Shown: positions 7,900 to 17,073 of the stretch, piece by piece | Layout: each line of letters opens with the position of its first letter | How positions within the stretch are numbered: position 1 is the stretch's first letter | Translations under genes and position numbers: made by a program | Assembly: GCA_023410675.1 (NCBI GenBank) | Contig: JAEYPM010000019.1 | Coordinates: forward strand, 50,417 to 114,416 | Origin: Bacillota bacterium | GTDB lineage: Bacteria > Bacillota > Clostridia > Lachnospirales > Cellulosilyticaceae | Reading direction: 5' to 3' | Length of the DNA: 64,000 bases | Notes under the pieces: model-generated | Database searches by the model: none | What the model was told of the DNA's origin: nothing | The model's input: the letters and a program-made list of their open reading frames with translations, nothing else

Positions 7900-9258
7900 T
7901 TTTGCTAAATTGGCCTCTTTCGTCCCACTATAATTACTAATTAACAAATTATAGTAATGTTTCGCCTTCTCAGTATTTCCATCATGTTGTTCTATTAGCC
8001 CCATGTAATATAATGTCTTTCTAGATATATAAGGATCACTCATAAAAAGTAATGCCTTTTCTAAATTAAGTCTTGCATTAATGTAGTCCTCGTTGTTATA
8101 GAATCTATTTCCTTCATAATAAAACTCTTCTGCTGCATTTTTATAGACCTTGCTTTTTAAGGTTTCATATTCTGCTTTTTGACTATCATCAAAAACTGAC
8201 ACAGCAATAGTATACAGAACTTCTGCAGATTCTTTCCACTTTCTTTGATCGCTTAATTCTTTTGCATTGATTAGTTTTTGCTGCTGAATTATTTTATCTG
8301 AGTTGGTTTTAAGTGATGCATTATCTTCTTTTAATTGCTCATTTTCCTTTTGCAATTGTTTTATTTTTTGGTCTGTTTCGTTATTAATCTTTTGAATATC
8401 ATTCGTTAATTCTATTTGTTTCGCTTCATACTGTTTAATTTCTTGGTTTAACTTTTTATTAATATTAGGATAGATAAGACCAAACTGAATAACGAGCATA
8501 CATATAGCCCCTATAGCAAAATACATGACATAATTTCTTAGATTATATCCTCGATTAATAATCTTATGAGGTTTTTGAATTGATTCAGCTTGATTTTCTG
8601 TTACGCGGGACACAACAACATCATGTGTTTTTCTTCTTATATCTTCCTTATTAATTTCATTTAAGTATCTAAGAGCTTTTTCATGTTCTTGATCTACCTC
8701 TAATACAAAAATGATTTCTTTATGTGCTTTGTAGTAATCCTTTTGCTTGATATAACATAGTGCTAGCAAGCACCTTGCATCTAAAAACCCAGGATTTAAG
8801 CTAATGGCTTTTTTAAGTCTAATGATGGCCATATCATTATTTTTTTGCTTAATATAACGCAGTGCTCTGTTATAAAGCATAATTGCGTCTTTATATTCTT
8901 CAAAATGATGCATAGTATGCTGCATCTTAGCTATATACTTTTGTGCTCTATTATTATTTTTATCAAGAGAAATACTAATAATCCATTGTTTTAGTGCCTC
9001 TCCTATATCTCCCTTTTTAAAATACACAAGTCCTAGAAGGTTTCTTGCTTGCGTATTAAATTTATTTAGTAAGGTAGCCCTCTTTAGATAAATAACTGCT
9101 TTTGACAATTGTCTACTTTTAGCACAATGATAGCCTCTTATATAGTAGAGATTGCTTTTATTGTATATTTTATTTACCCATTCAATATTAGAATAGCATG
9201 TACTACAGATATTTTCTTGCTGGATAATATTTCCACAATATGGGCATAGTCTTTCCAT
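7879..9258 (-). CDS. Zinc-ribbon and TPR membrane protein (459 aa)
   Basis: An N-terminal zinc ribbon, CPYCGN...CSTC (residues 5-21), is followed by TPR-like repeats (~40-205). A single transmembrane helix comes next (about 245-265, YVMYFAIGAICMLVIQFGL), then a charged coiled coil (~270-325), then C-terminal TPRs (~330-450). The topology suggests a cytoplasmic N-terminal half and an external coiled-coil/TPR half. The start at 9258 follows CAAGGGGAATAATT, which is inside the end of the 48-codon ORF upstream, so the two are probably translationally coupled. The domain mix resembles assembly scaffolds but no named family is recognised. It differs from the soluble TPR array at 1-6 kb. Confidence 0.88.
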   Translation of the reverse strand: MERLCPYCGNIIQQENICSTCYSNIEWVNKIYNKSNLYYIRGYHCAKSRQLSKAVIYLKRATLLNKFNTQARNLLGLVYFKKGDIGEALKQWIISISLDKNNNRAQKYIAKMQHTMHHFEEYKDAIMLYNRALRYIKQKNNDMAIIRLKKAISLNPGFLDARCLLALCYIKQKDYYKAHKEIIFVLEVDQEHEKALRYLNEINKEDIRRKTHDVVVSRVTENQAESIQKPHKIINRGYNLRNYVMYFAIGAICMLVIQFGLIYPNINKKLNQEIKQYEAKQIELTNDIQKINNETDQKIKQLQKENEQLKEDNASLKTNSDKIIQQQKLINAKELSDQRKWKESAEVLYTIAVSVFDDSQKAEYETLKSKVYKNAAEEFYYEGNRFYNNEDYINARLNLEKALLFMSDPYISRKTLYYMGLIEQHDGNTEKAKHYYNLLISNYSGTKEANLAKNNLSEM

Positions 9259-9260
9259 AA

Positions 9261-9407
9261 TTATTCCCCTTGCCTGTCGTCTTGCTTAATAAAGTATTTA
9301 AGAATGTCAAAAATATCTTGTATATCTTCATCTTTAATTGTATCTTCTATATTATTAATATCTAACTTTGGCTCATACTTTTGTAACTCTTTATCAAAAT
9401 CGATCAT
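9261..9407 (-). CDS. Small acidic protein (48 aa), coupled to zinc-ribbon TPR gene
   Basis: An ATG at 9405-9407 preceded by AAAAGGAATGAG opens a 48-codon frame (MIDFDKELQKYEPKLDINNI...) ending at TAA, two bases before the next start codon. The protein is strongly acidic and probably helical. A ribosome site, a promoter about 50 bp upstream and tight spacing to the next gene support real coding. No homologous family is recognised; it could be a partner of the TPR protein or a leader peptide. Confidence 0.65.
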   Translation of the reverse strand: MIDFDKELQKYEPKLDINNIEDTIKDEDIQDIFDILKYFIKQDDRQGE

Positions 9408-9456
9408 AGAATCTCATTCCTTTTAGACAATATATTATGATAACACCTTACATTTT

Positions 9457-9485
9457 ATAATACAACTAAATCGCAGTATAATCAA
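9457..9485 (-). promoter_or_regulatory. Promoter for small ORF / zinc-ribbon TPR operon
   Basis: Minus strand: TTGATT (9480-9485), a 17-bp spacer and TATTAT (9457-9462), about 50 bp upstream of the 48-codon ORF. Confidence 0.6.
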
Positions 9486-9489
9486 TATA

Positions 9490-9526
9490 GATATATTTTG
9501 TTTCCCTATAAGAAACAAGATATATC
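9490..9526. promoter_or_regulatory. Long palindrome in divergent control region
   Basis: Inverted arms of 15 bp (9490-9504 and 9512-9526; GATATATTTTGTTTC against a one-mismatch complement) flank a 7-nt loop. It sits between the -35 box of the minus-strand small-ORF promoter and the TTGACA of the arsR side. It could be an operator or a hairpin; no T-run follows on either strand, which argues against a terminator. Confidence 0.55.
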
Positions 9527-9533
9527 CTAGTGC

Positions 9534-9593
9534 TTGACACATCTTATAAAAGCCATTAACCTAAATATAAAGGATCTTTGTGAGATAAAGATC
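9534..9593 (+). promoter_or_regulatory. arsR promoter region with operator-like inverted repeat
   Basis: TTGACA at 9534-9539 is the only good -35 candidate; no clear -10 is seen at 17 bp. A perfect inverted repeat GATCTTT-N7-AAAGATC lies at 9573-9593, just upstream of the AGGAGG ribosome site. It is placed where an ArsR/SmtB repressor would bind to autoregulate. Confidence 0.45.
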
Positions 9594-9612
9594 TTATTAG
9601 GAGGTGATTTTT

Positions 9613-9969
9613 TTGTCTCATCAGATCGAAACCTGTTCTTCACCTATTATCCATCTAGATATAGTTGAAAAAGTAACCCCACAAATAATAGCTCCAGATA
9701 CTTCTTATGATCTTGCAAACCTATTTAAAGTATTCTCAGATCCTACAAGGCTTAAAATTATTAGTGCACTCTTTATATCTGAAATGTGTGTATGTGATCT
9801 TGCCTATGCACTGAATATGACGCAGTCTTCCATCTCACATCAACTTAAGACCTTTAAAGACACTAAGCTCGTAAAATCTAGAAGAGAAGGTAAAGTCATT
9901 TACTATTCTCTTGCAGATTCTCATATAAAGGATATATTTTTTAAAGGCTTAGAACATGTTCAAGAATAA
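9613..9969 (+). CDS. ArsR/SmtB-family metal-sensing repressor, CadC-like (118 aa)
   Basis: The start is TTG at 9613-9615, eight bases after AGGAGG; an upstream GTG at 9604 overlaps the ribosome site. The winged helix-turn-helix contains FSDPTRLKIISALF and the metal-binding helix EMCVCDLA. Cys-8, Cys-59 and Cys-61 match the positions of the three-cysteine Cd/Pb/Zn site of CadC. A DSHIKDIF segment near the C-terminus resembles an alpha-5 site. Such repressors release DNA on binding toxic metals, normally next to a P-type ATPase, but no transporter is in view: the next gene (queH) converges with a 2-bp gap. The metal specificity is inferred. Confidence 0.9.
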   Translation: MSHQIETCSSPIIHLDIVEKVTPQIIAPDTSYDLANLFKVFSDPTRLKIISALFISEMCVCDLAYALNMTQSSISHQLKTFKDTKLVKSRREGKVIYYSLADSHIKDIFFKGLEHVQE

Positions 9970-9971
9970 AA

Positions 9972-10598
9972 CTACTTAATATCTGTGTGTCTGTTTTTCG
10001 AATAACTACACCCACAATAATCCTGCCTATAAAGATTATACGCTTTACTTAATAACAATGATCTTTTATAGCCTTCCTTCTTTTTAAAGTCTGAAAACAA
10101 ATAGGGGACACCATATTCTTTTTGCAATTTTTCTCCTATTTCATTGATTATCTGAGCATTTTTAAGGGGGCTAATGGTAAGTGTCGTCGTAAAATACTCA
10201 AAGTTATGTTCTTTTGCATAATGGGCTGTATTTCTTAACCTTAAATCATAACATAGCACACATCTTGCTCCCCCTTCCTTTTCTTCTTTTAAGGGAGATG
10301 CTATCTTTAAATAATTTTCCACATCATAAGGACCTTCAGTAAAGCAAACTGGATATTTTGTTTGCATACTCAAAATAAGTCTTTGTTGCTCTAATGCTCT
10401 TTTTTTATATTCTTCTCGTTCATCTATATTAGGATTATAATAAAATACTGTAATATAAAAATGCTGTGACAAATATTCGATCACATAACTACTACAAGGA
10501 GCACAGCAGGAATGTAACAATAAACTTGGCACAACCTTTCTACTTTTAATTTTCTCTAATGTATCATCTAATATTACTTGATAATTAACCTTATTCAT
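9972..10598 (-). CDS. queH: Epoxyqueuosine reductase QueH
   Basis: A 208-aa DUF208-family protein with cysteine motifs LLHSCCAPC (Cys-31, 32, 35), GARCVLCYDLRL and DYCGC, which bind the Fe-S/iron centre. QueH reduces epoxyqueuosine to queuosine in tRNA and replaces the unrelated QueG in many anaerobes. The start at 10598 has AAGGTG six bases upstream; the frame extends further (to 10664), but that part has no ribosome site and runs towards the opp terminator. It is a single gene convergent with arsR. Confidence 0.93.
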   Translation of the reverse strand: MNKVNYQVILDDTLEKIKSRKVVPSLLLHSCCAPCSSYVIEYLSQHFYITVFYYNPNIDEREEYKKRALEQQRLILSMQTKYPVCFTEGPYDVENYLKIASPLKEEKEGGARCVLCYDLRLRNTAHYAKEHNFEYFTTTLTISPLKNAQIINEIGEKLQKEYGVPYLFSDFKKKEGYKRSLLLSKAYNLYRQDYCGCSYSKNRHTDIK

Positions 10599-10671
10599 TT
10601 TTGCACCTTTTTCATAGCTTATTTTACTCACTCTTATTATAACTAAAATAAAACTATCTATCAAAAGAATA

Positions 10672-10711
10672 AATAAAATCGCACATATTTTATGTGCGAT
10701 TTTATTATAAA
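10672..10711 (-). terminator. Terminator of opp operon
   Basis: A perfect stem of at least 14 bp has arms 10672-10685 and 10693-10706 (AAAATCGCACA core) with a small AT loop. It is followed on the minus strand by ATTTATTCTTTT. It lies 20-50 bp after the oppA stop. Confidence 0.85.
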
Positions 10712-10726
10712 TCTATTGTTAAACTT

Positions 10727-12397
10727 CTATTCTTCTACTTCAACGATTTGTGTATCTCCAAACCAGAATTTGCCAAGTGGATTAAATTCCCAACCTTGCA
10801 CAGAATCTTTTACCATAATATTATTTACATAATGGTAAATAGGAATCATTGGTAAGTCTTTCATAAGAATATCATAAGCTGCATATAAGTGATCCATACG
10901 TTCTTTTCCAATTGTAGTTCTTGATGCCTTCATATGTGCATCAAAATCTGGATTTGAGTATCCACCATTATTTTGTGGACTTCCTGTTTCGAATATTTCA
11001 AGCATTGTTTGTGGATCTAAATAGTCTCCAATCCATCCATGTCTTGCAATATCTTTATAAGCAATGTTATTTCTTGTTTCTTGAAATACTGCCCATTCTT
11101 GATTGGTTAATTTAACATTGATATTTAAGTTTTTCTTCCACATTTCTTGAACTGCTTCAGCTATAATTTGATGTCCAGAACCTGTGTTGTACATAATTTC
11201 TATTTCAGGGAAGCCTTCTCCATTTGGATAACCTGCTGCCGCAAGAAGTTCTTTTGCTTTTGTAGTGTCTCCTTCAACAGGTCCAAAATCTCCTCCAACT
11301 TCTTTAAAATCTTTACCTTCATTATCTTTAATTGAAGGAGGCATAAATCCTGTGGTAGGCTCCTGTCCACCCCTTACAACTTTCTCTACAATTTGTTTAC
11401 GATCAATTGCAAGTGATAAAGCTTGTCTTACTTGTGGATCTTGATAAAGCTTATTATTTAAATTTAAAACATAGAAGTAAGTTCCTATCTGTGGTACAGA
11501 ATAAAAAGTTGGATCTTCAGCTATAAGCCTTGGTATTTCTTCTGAAGGTGGTTCACTGATGATTTGAAGTTCATTAGCGTTGTATGCTGTAAAATGAGTT
11601 GATGCATCGACAATCATCTTACCCACTATCTTTTCTAATTTTATACTATCCGCATTCCAATATTCTTCATTTTTTACTAATACAAGTTGATCACCCATCT
11701 TGTATTCTGTTAATTTAAAAGGCCCATTAGAAACTGCTTTTGCCGGATCTTTTGCCCATGCTCCTTCATTATCTACCATGTCAGAGCGCACTGGCATATA
11801 GGTTGCAAATGCTGTAAGACTTAAGAAAAAGTCTGTTGGTTGCTCTAAAGTTACCACTAAAGTTTTTTCATCTAATGCTTTTACACCAAGCTCATCTTTT
11901 GACATTTCGCCTGCTATAATCTTGCTTGCATTTTTAATATTCCCTGATTCCATAATAAATGAATACTCAGATGCAGTAGCTGGATCAGCTACTCTTTTCC
12001 ATGCAAATTCAAAATCTGCTGCTGTAACTGGTTTTCCATCTGACCATTTAGCATCTTCTTTTATATGAAAGGTATAAACAAGGCCATCCTCAGATACTTC
12101 ATGGCTTTCAGCTATGGCATAATCTAATTTGCCGCCTTTATCCCTCATAAGCCCTTCAAATGTGTTATTGATAACATGACCGCCATCTACTGCTGAGTTA
12201 AGTCCTGGGTCAAGCGTTTTAGGGTCTGCACCAATATTCCATATCAATGTCTGCTCAACTGTGTTTTCTACACTTTGTGTAGTTTCTCCTGTAGTAGTAT
12301 CTGGCTGATTCGTTCCTTGCGGCGAGCATGCTGTAAATGCCATGCTTGTTGCTAGCAATAAGCTTGCTATAGCTGTAAACTTTCTAGTTATTCTCAT
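10727..12397 (-). CDS. oppA: Oligopeptide ABC transporter substrate-binding lipoprotein
   Basis: A 556-aa SBP family 5 protein. The N-terminus MRITRKFTAIASLLLATSMA leads to a lipobox FTAC at Cys-23, so it is a lipoprotein anchored outside the membrane. Family hallmarks are WNIGADPKTLDPGLNS, WSDGKPVTAADFEFAWKR and the later QVRQALSLAIDRK. It captures peptides for OppBCDF. It is the last gene of oppB-C-D-F-A, 21 bp after oppF, with an AGGAGG ribosome site and its own following terminator. Confidence 0.94.
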   Translation of the reverse strand: MRITRKFTAIASLLLATSMAFTACSPQGTNQPDTTTGETTQSVENTVEQTLIWNIGADPKTLDPGLNSAVDGGHVINNTFEGLMRDKGGKLDYAIAESHEVSEDGLVYTFHIKEDAKWSDGKPVTAADFEFAWKRVADPATASEYSFIMESGNIKNASKIIAGEMSKDELGVKALDEKTLVVTLEQPTDFFLSLTAFATYMPVRSDMVDNEGAWAKDPAKAVSNGPFKLTEYKMGDQLVLVKNEEYWNADSIKLEKIVGKMIVDASTHFTAYNANELQIISEPPSEEIPRLIAEDPTFYSVPQIGTYFYVLNLNNKLYQDPQVRQALSLAIDRKQIVEKVVRGGQEPTTGFMPPSIKDNEGKDFKEVGGDFGPVEGDTTKAKELLAAAGYPNGEGFPEIEIMYNTGSGHQIIAEAVQEMWKKNLNINVKLTNQEWAVFQETRNNIAYKDIARHGWIGDYLDPQTMLEIFETGSPQNNGGYSNPDFDAHMKASRTTIGKERMDHLYAAYDILMKDLPMIPIYHYVNNIMVKDSVQGWEFNPLGKFWFGDTQIVEVEE

Positions 12398-12418
12398 GCT
12401 GTTTCCTCCTAGTTGTTA

Positions 12419-13399
12419 TTATTTATGATATAAATGACATGAAACTTGATGTCCTTTATCCAAATCTTTAAGTACTGGTTCCTTTTCTTTACATATCTCC
12501 ATACAGTACTGGCATCTCGTACGAAATCTGCAACCTGATGGTGGATTAAGAGGTGTTGGTACATCTCCTTCCAATACAATTCTACTTCTTTCTTCTGCTT
12601 TTTTAGGGTCTGGTATAGGTATCGCCGAAAGAAGTGCTTTTGTATAAGGATGCTGTGGATGCTTGTAAATCTCATCACTTGCTCCTATTTCTACTAGTTG
12701 CCCTAAATACATAACGCCTATACGGTTAGATATATGTTTAACCATTGATAAGTCATGTGCAATAAATAAATAGGTGAGTCCTAATTCGTTTTGAAGATCT
12801 TCTAACATATTGACTACTTGTGCCTGGATGGATACGTCAAGTGCAGAAATAGGTTCATCACATATGACAAACTCTGGTCTTACAGCAAGTGCTCTTGCTA
12901 TACCAATACGTTGTCTTTGCCCTCCTGAAAATTCATGGGGATAACGATTTGCATGATCTTTTACAAGGCCTACTGTATCTAAAAGAGAATAAATCAGCTC
13001 TGTTTTATCTTTACCAGAAGCAATATTATGCGTATCAATGGCTTCTCCAACAATATCAGATACTGTCATTCTGCTATTTAAAGATGCATAGGGATCTTGA
13101 AAAATCATTTGCATACGTTTTCGGTAAGGTTTCATTTCTTTTTCACTTAAATGGGTGATATCTTTTCCATCAAATATTATGGATCCTTCTGTTGGCTCAT
13201 ACAATCGAATGAGCGTCCTACCTGTTGTAGATTTGCCACAGCCAGACTCTCCAACAAGACCTAAGGTCTCTCCCTTCTTAATGTGAAAAGAAATGTTATC
13301 AACAGCCTTAATATACTGCACTTTTTTATTAAATATCCCTTTAGATTTTTCAAAATATTTTTTTAGGTTCTTTACTTCTATTAGGTTATCACTTGACAT
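12419..13399 (-). CDS. oppF: Oligopeptide ABC transporter ATP-binding protein OppF
   Basis: A 326-aa ABC ATPase with Walker [10 protein letters not shown], signature [14 protein letters not shown] and Walker [12 protein letters not shown]. The C-terminal oligopeptide-transporter extension contains several cysteines ([10 protein letters not shown], then CKEK and CHLYHK) resembling the Fe-S-binding tail known in some Dpp/Opp ATPases. With OppD it energises peptide import. It overlaps the end of oppD by 11 bp, indicating translational coupling. Confidence 0.95.
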   Translation of the reverse strand: MSSDNLIEVKNLKKYFEKSKGIFNKKVQYIKAVDNISFHIKKGETLGLVGESGCGKSTTGRTLIRLYEPTEGSIIFDGKDITHLSEKEMKPYRKRMQMIFQDPYASLNSRMTVSDIVGEAIDTHNIASGKDKTELIYSLLDTVGLVKDHANRYPHEFSGGQRQRIGIARALAVRPEFVICDEPISALDVSIQAQVVNMLEDLQNELGLTYLFIAHDLSMVKHISNRIGVMYLGQLVEIGASDEIYKHPQHPYTKALLSAIPIPDPKKAEERSRIVLEGDVPTPLNPPSGCRFRTRCQYCMEICKEKEPVLKDLDKGHQVSCHLYHK

Positions 13400-14414
13400 G
13401 ATCTTTCACCTCCTTATCAAACGCCTCTATTTTAGGTGCATCTTTATGAAGAAGATGACATCTAGATTTATGAACTTCTGTGATTTCATACATCGGAGAC
13501 ATGTCTTCTACACATTTATGCATGGCATAAGCGCACCTTTTGTAAAAAGGACATCCTTTTGGCGGGTGTAAAAGATCTGGAGGCGTCCCTTGTATTGGAA
13601 CTAATCTTTTTTTGACTAAGCTTTCTGGATTTGGCACAGATTTTAAAAGACCTAAAGTATATGGATTTTTTGATTTATAGAAGATATCTTCCACAGATCC
13701 CTCTTCCATAACCTTTCCTCCATACATAACCAAGACTCTATCACATAACTGTGCAATAACCCCTAAATCATGGGTAATAAATATGATTGACGTTCCTAAT
13801 CTCTTTCTTAAATCTTTCATGAGATCAAGTATTTGGGCTTGTATCGTAACATCGAGTGCCGTGGTAGGTTCATCTGCAATAAGAAGTTCGGGGTCACATG
13901 ATAATGCCATAGCAATCATAGCACGTTGTCTCATACCACCTGAAAACTCGTGTGGATAGTTCGCCATTCTTTCCTCTGGTGAAGGTATCCCAACTAACTC
14001 AAGCATTTGCACAGCTAATTTTTCAGCCTCTTTTTGGCTGACATGTTTATGGTTTCTTATAACCTCTGTTATTTGATTGCCTATTGTATAAACGGGATTA
14101 AGTGCTGTCATCGGATCTTGAAAGATCATAGAAATTTCATTTCCTTGGATTTTTCTAAGCTCTTTATCTGAGAGGGTAACGAGATCCTTCCCTTTAAAAA
14201 GCACTTCTCCTTCTTTAATTTTTCCTGGATGTTGTAATAATCCCATAACAGACATACAGGTTACACTTTTTCCACTTCCAGACTCACCTACGATTCCTAA
14301 AACTTCCCCTTTGTATAAATCAAAGTTAATATCTCTTACTGATTGTACTTCACCTAAGTGCGTATAAAAAGAAGTTTTTAAATTTTTAACTTCCAGTATT
14401 TTTTCTCTGTTCAT
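13389..14414 (-). CDS. oppD: Oligopeptide ABC transporter ATP-binding protein OppD
   Basis: A 341-aa ABC ATPase with Walker A GESGSGKS, signature SGGMRQRAMIAMAL, Walker B LLIADEPTTALD and H-loop FITHDLG. The C-terminal extension has a cysteine set (CPFYKRCAYAMHKC, later CHLL) as in OppF. It works as a heterodimer with OppF on the OppBC channel. The gene starts 11 bp after oppC. Confidence 0.95.
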   Translation of the reverse strand: MNREKILEVKNLKTSFYTHLGEVQSVRDINFDLYKGEVLGIVGESGSGKSVTCMSVMGLLQHPGKIKEGEVLFKGKDLVTLSDKELRKIQGNEISMIFQDPMTALNPVYTIGNQITEVIRNHKHVSQKEAEKLAVQMLELVGIPSPEERMANYPHEFSGGMRQRAMIAMALSCDPELLIADEPTTALDVTIQAQILDLMKDLRKRLGTSIIFITHDLGVIAQLCDRVLVMYGGKVMEEGSVEDIFYKSKNPYTLGLLKSVPNPESLVKKRLVPIQGTPPDLLHPPKGCPFYKRCAYAMHKCVEDMSPMYEITEVHKSRCHLLHKDAPKIEAFDKEVKDHVK

Positions 14415-14425
14415 TTTCTTTCCTC

Positions 14426-15643
14426 CTATTTACGAAGCCTTGGATCTAATGCATCTCTTAGTCCATCACCTAAGAAATTAAATGCAAACATTGTAATAGC
14501 TATAGCTACAGATGGAATAATTAGCTGATAGGAATAGGAACGTATGCCTCCTAATGCATCATTTGCTAACGTTCCCCAAGAAGCCAAAGGTGCTGAAACT
14601 CCAAGACCTATAAAGCTTAAAAATGACTCCGTAAATATTGCACTTGGTATACTCATAGTTAAGGATACGATAATAGGACCTATGGCGTTTGGAATAAGAT
14701 GCCTTAAAATAATCTTACCCTTTGATATGCCTAGTACTTTGGCAGCTAAAACAAATTCTTGCTCTTTCAAGCTAAGAACCTGTCCTCTTACCAGCCTTGC
14801 CATACTTACCCAATAGACGGCTCCAATAGTAATAATAATAGTAGAAAGACCCGGTTTAAAATAAACCATAAGCAGAATAACAATTAATAACAATGGTATT
14901 GAGTTAATAAGATCCACAATACGCATCATTATATTATCTATTTTGCCACCTTCATAGCCAGATATTCCTCCATAAATAACACCAATTAATAAATTAACTA
15001 TAGAAGCTATAAGACCAACTGAAAGAGAAATTCGTGCGCCATAAAGTACACGCACCCACAAGTCTCTTCCTAATCTATCTGTTCCAAGAAAATACGTTTT
15101 ATTTCTCATATTTGTTGCCAGATTTGTATTAATTTCTTTGCCATTTACAAATATTTTATACATGGCAAGTTCTTCTTGGCTTCCCTGTTCTTTAAGCTGT
15201 TTTTGAAGTTGTTTTTGTTCTCTAGCTGATGGATAATCAAATATAACTTCTTTATTTCCTATTTCATAAGTAATAGCAGTTGCTTGCTTATCATCTTTTA
15301 TTATCTTTGGTGCACCTATTATGTTTCCATCTTCTGAGACATGTATGAGTTTATATTCTTTATGAACATATACATAATCCCCATCACCAATAGAAATGGC
15401 TTTAAATCTTGGTGGAATATTTCCTAAATCTAATTTTTGATCGGAATAGCTATTTTTAGAAAACATTGGTCCAAATATAGCTAACAGAGCAATAATCACA
15501 ATAGTAATGAGGCCACCCATTGCTAATACATTTTTCTTAAGCCTTCTCCATGCATCTTGCCAAAAAGTAAGACTTACTCTTACTTGTTCTTTGTCAATAT
15601 ACTCTTCTTTATCAATTCTATCCCATTCACTTGTGTATTTCAT
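14426..15643 (-). CDS. oppC: Oligopeptide ABC transporter permease OppC with large external loop
   Basis: A BPD_transp_1 permease: an N-terminal OppC segment and TM1 (~35-57), then an external insertion of about 140 residues, then the core five helices with the EAA-type coupling loop (AAKVLGISKGKIILRHLIPN). At 405 aa it is roughly 100 residues longer than typical OppC; the extra length is all in the loop after TM1 (charged, QLQKQLKEQGSQEE). It pairs with OppB to form the pore. Ten bp separate it from oppB. Confidence 0.93.
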   Translation of the reverse strand: MKYTSEWDRIDKEEYIDKEQVRVSLTFWQDAWRRLKKNVLAMGGLITIVIIALLAIFGPMFSKNSYSDQKLDLGNIPPRFKAISIGDGDYVYVHKEYKLIHVSEDGNIIGAPKIIKDDKQATAITYEIGNKEVIFDYPSAREQKQLQKQLKEQGSQEELAMYKIFVNGKEINTNLATNMRNKTYFLGTDRLGRDLWVRVLYGARISLSVGLIASIVNLLIGVIYGGISGYEGGKIDNIMMRIVDLINSIPLLLIVILLMVYFKPGLSTIIITIGAVYWVSMARLVRGQVLSLKEQEFVLAAKVLGISKGKIILRHLIPNAIGPIIVSLTMSIPSAIFTESFLSFIGLGVSAPLASWGTLANDALGGIRSYSYQLIIPSVAIAITMFAFNFLGDGLRDALDPRLRK

Positions 15644-15653
15644 ATCATGCCTC

Positions 15654-16574
15654 CTATTGCTTAAGTTTTATTCTAGGATCTATAAGTGCATAAGCAATAT
15701 CTACTAAAAGCACCATTACAATGTAAATAGCAGCATAAAACAGTGTCATACCCATTATTACTGTATAATCTCTGTTTGTAACACTTTCAACGAAATATTT
15801 GCCCATGCCTGGAATTGCAAAAATCTTTTCTACTACAAAGGATCCTGTCAAAATACTTGCCACCATAGGACCTACGTAAGTAACAACTGGTATTAATGCA
15901 TTTTTCATCGCATGCTTGCCTATAATACTTATTCTATTTAAACCATTTGCTTTTGCTGTCCTTATATAGTCTTGTCTTAACACCTCTAACATACTTGATC
16001 TGGTGAGCCTAGTAACAAATGCTAGTGAGAATCCAGCTAATGAAACAACAGGTCCTATATATGTTTTCCAACTTGAAAGACCTCCTGCTGGCATCCACCC
16101 TAACTTTTCTGCAAATAAATAGATCATGAATGTTCCAATAATAAAGCTTGGAATTGTTACACCAATGGTTGCTAATACCATAACAATATGGTCAATAGCT
16201 GTATTTTGTTTTAATGCTGATATAATACCTATTGGAATACCTATAATAAGAATGAATGCTACTGCTATAAATCCTACTTTAGCTGATACTGGAAATCCTT
16301 GTCCAATCATATCATTTACAGTAACACCTGGCTTTTGAAATGAGGGTCCTAAATTACCTACAGATAAATCCTTCAAATAATTGGCATACTGCTCCCATAG
16401 TGGAGCATCAAGATTATACTTTTCATTTAGGGCTTTTTCGACTTGTTCTGGAAGTGCTCTGTCACGTGTGAAAGGGCCTCCTGGTATAGAATGCATCATT
16501 ACAAACGTAATGGTTGCAATAAAAAACAAAGTTATAAACATTGATAAGATACGTTTTAATATATATCCGAACAT
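15654..16574 (-). CDS. oppB: Oligopeptide ABC transporter permease OppB
   Basis: A 306-aa permease with the family N-terminus (MFGYILKRILSMFITLFFIA), the motif MHSIPGGPF, and the coupling loop RTAKANGLNRISIIGKHAMK. Six membrane helices are visible. It is the first gene of the operon, has a good promoter 65-90 bp upstream, and is of standard length. Confidence 0.95.
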   Translation of the reverse strand: MFGYILKRILSMFITLFFIATITFVMMHSIPGGPFTRDRALPEQVEKALNEKYNLDAPLWEQYANYLKDLSVGNLGPSFQKPGVTVNDMIGQGFPVSAKVGFIAVAFILIIGIPIGIISALKQNTAIDHIVMVLATIGVTIPSFIIGTFMIYLFAEKLGWMPAGGLSSWKTYIGPVVSLAGFSLAFVTRLTRSSMLEVLRQDYIRTAKANGLNRISIIGKHAMKNALIPVVTYVGPMVASILTGSFVVEKIFAIPGMGKYFVESVTNRDYTVIMGMTLFYAAIYIVMVLLVDIAYALIDPRIKLKQ

Positions 16575-16636
16575 CGCATTTCTCCCTTTCTCGTCTATTA
16601 TAAGTTTATGTCTTTAACGCAAAGTTCTTTGTTAAC

Positions 16637-16665
16637 ATAATACATGCTTATTTGGCTTTTTACAA
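16637..16665 (-). promoter_or_regulatory. Promoter of opp operon
   Basis: Minus strand: TTGTAA (16660-16665), a 17-bp spacer and TATTAT (16637-16642), about 65 bp before oppB. Confidence 0.55.
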
Positions 16666-16833
16666 GCAAATCCTGACTTTTGGAATTATTTTTATGTAAA
16701 AAGCAAGGTATTATCTCTCTAATTTCTATTGTTATTCTTCTCTATTACATACTTTTTATACTTTTCTATTCATTTTTAAACCCACATAGAGAGAACGATT
16801 TTTTGTTCTTAAAATTTCCATATTTTTTTCCAA

Positions 16834-17068
16834 TAAAAAATCTCCTTCCTGATTAGAATGATCATATCTAATTCCAGGTAGGAGAAGCTATTTGGCTAAT
16901 ATCAACTAAGCAATAAAGAACTAGTAATAATATAATTATTATTACTAGACATATATAAAACTGTTACTTTCTTATGTTTTATGGTTTCCTATGTCTTATT
17001 ACTCAATATAATTTTTTGTCAGATTCTGCCTACCCGTGATGTATATAATTATATGTCTTAGAACCTGC
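16834..17068 (-). ncRNA. Candidate independent ncRNA (~235 nt), family unknown
   Basis: A strong minus-strand promoter at 17074-17103 would start RNA near 17068. The transcript ends at an imperfect hairpin (arms around 16842-16851 and 16875-16884, CTCCTACCTG/CAGGAAGGAG type) followed by ATTTTTTATT. No ORF with a ribosome site lies between. It includes a perfect 11-bp palindromic hairpin at 16921-16948 and a C/G-richer segment near 17025-17045. It matches no RNA family I recognise. The stretch 16666-16833 beyond it holds nothing visible. Confidence 0.4.
16921..16948. repeat. Perfect 11-bp inverted repeat
   Basis: CTAGTAATAAT, a 6-nt loop and ATTATTACTAG. It lacks a T-run on either side, so it is more likely an internal RNA hairpin or protein site than a terminator. 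Confidence 0.7.
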
Positions 17069-17073
17069 ATTCT

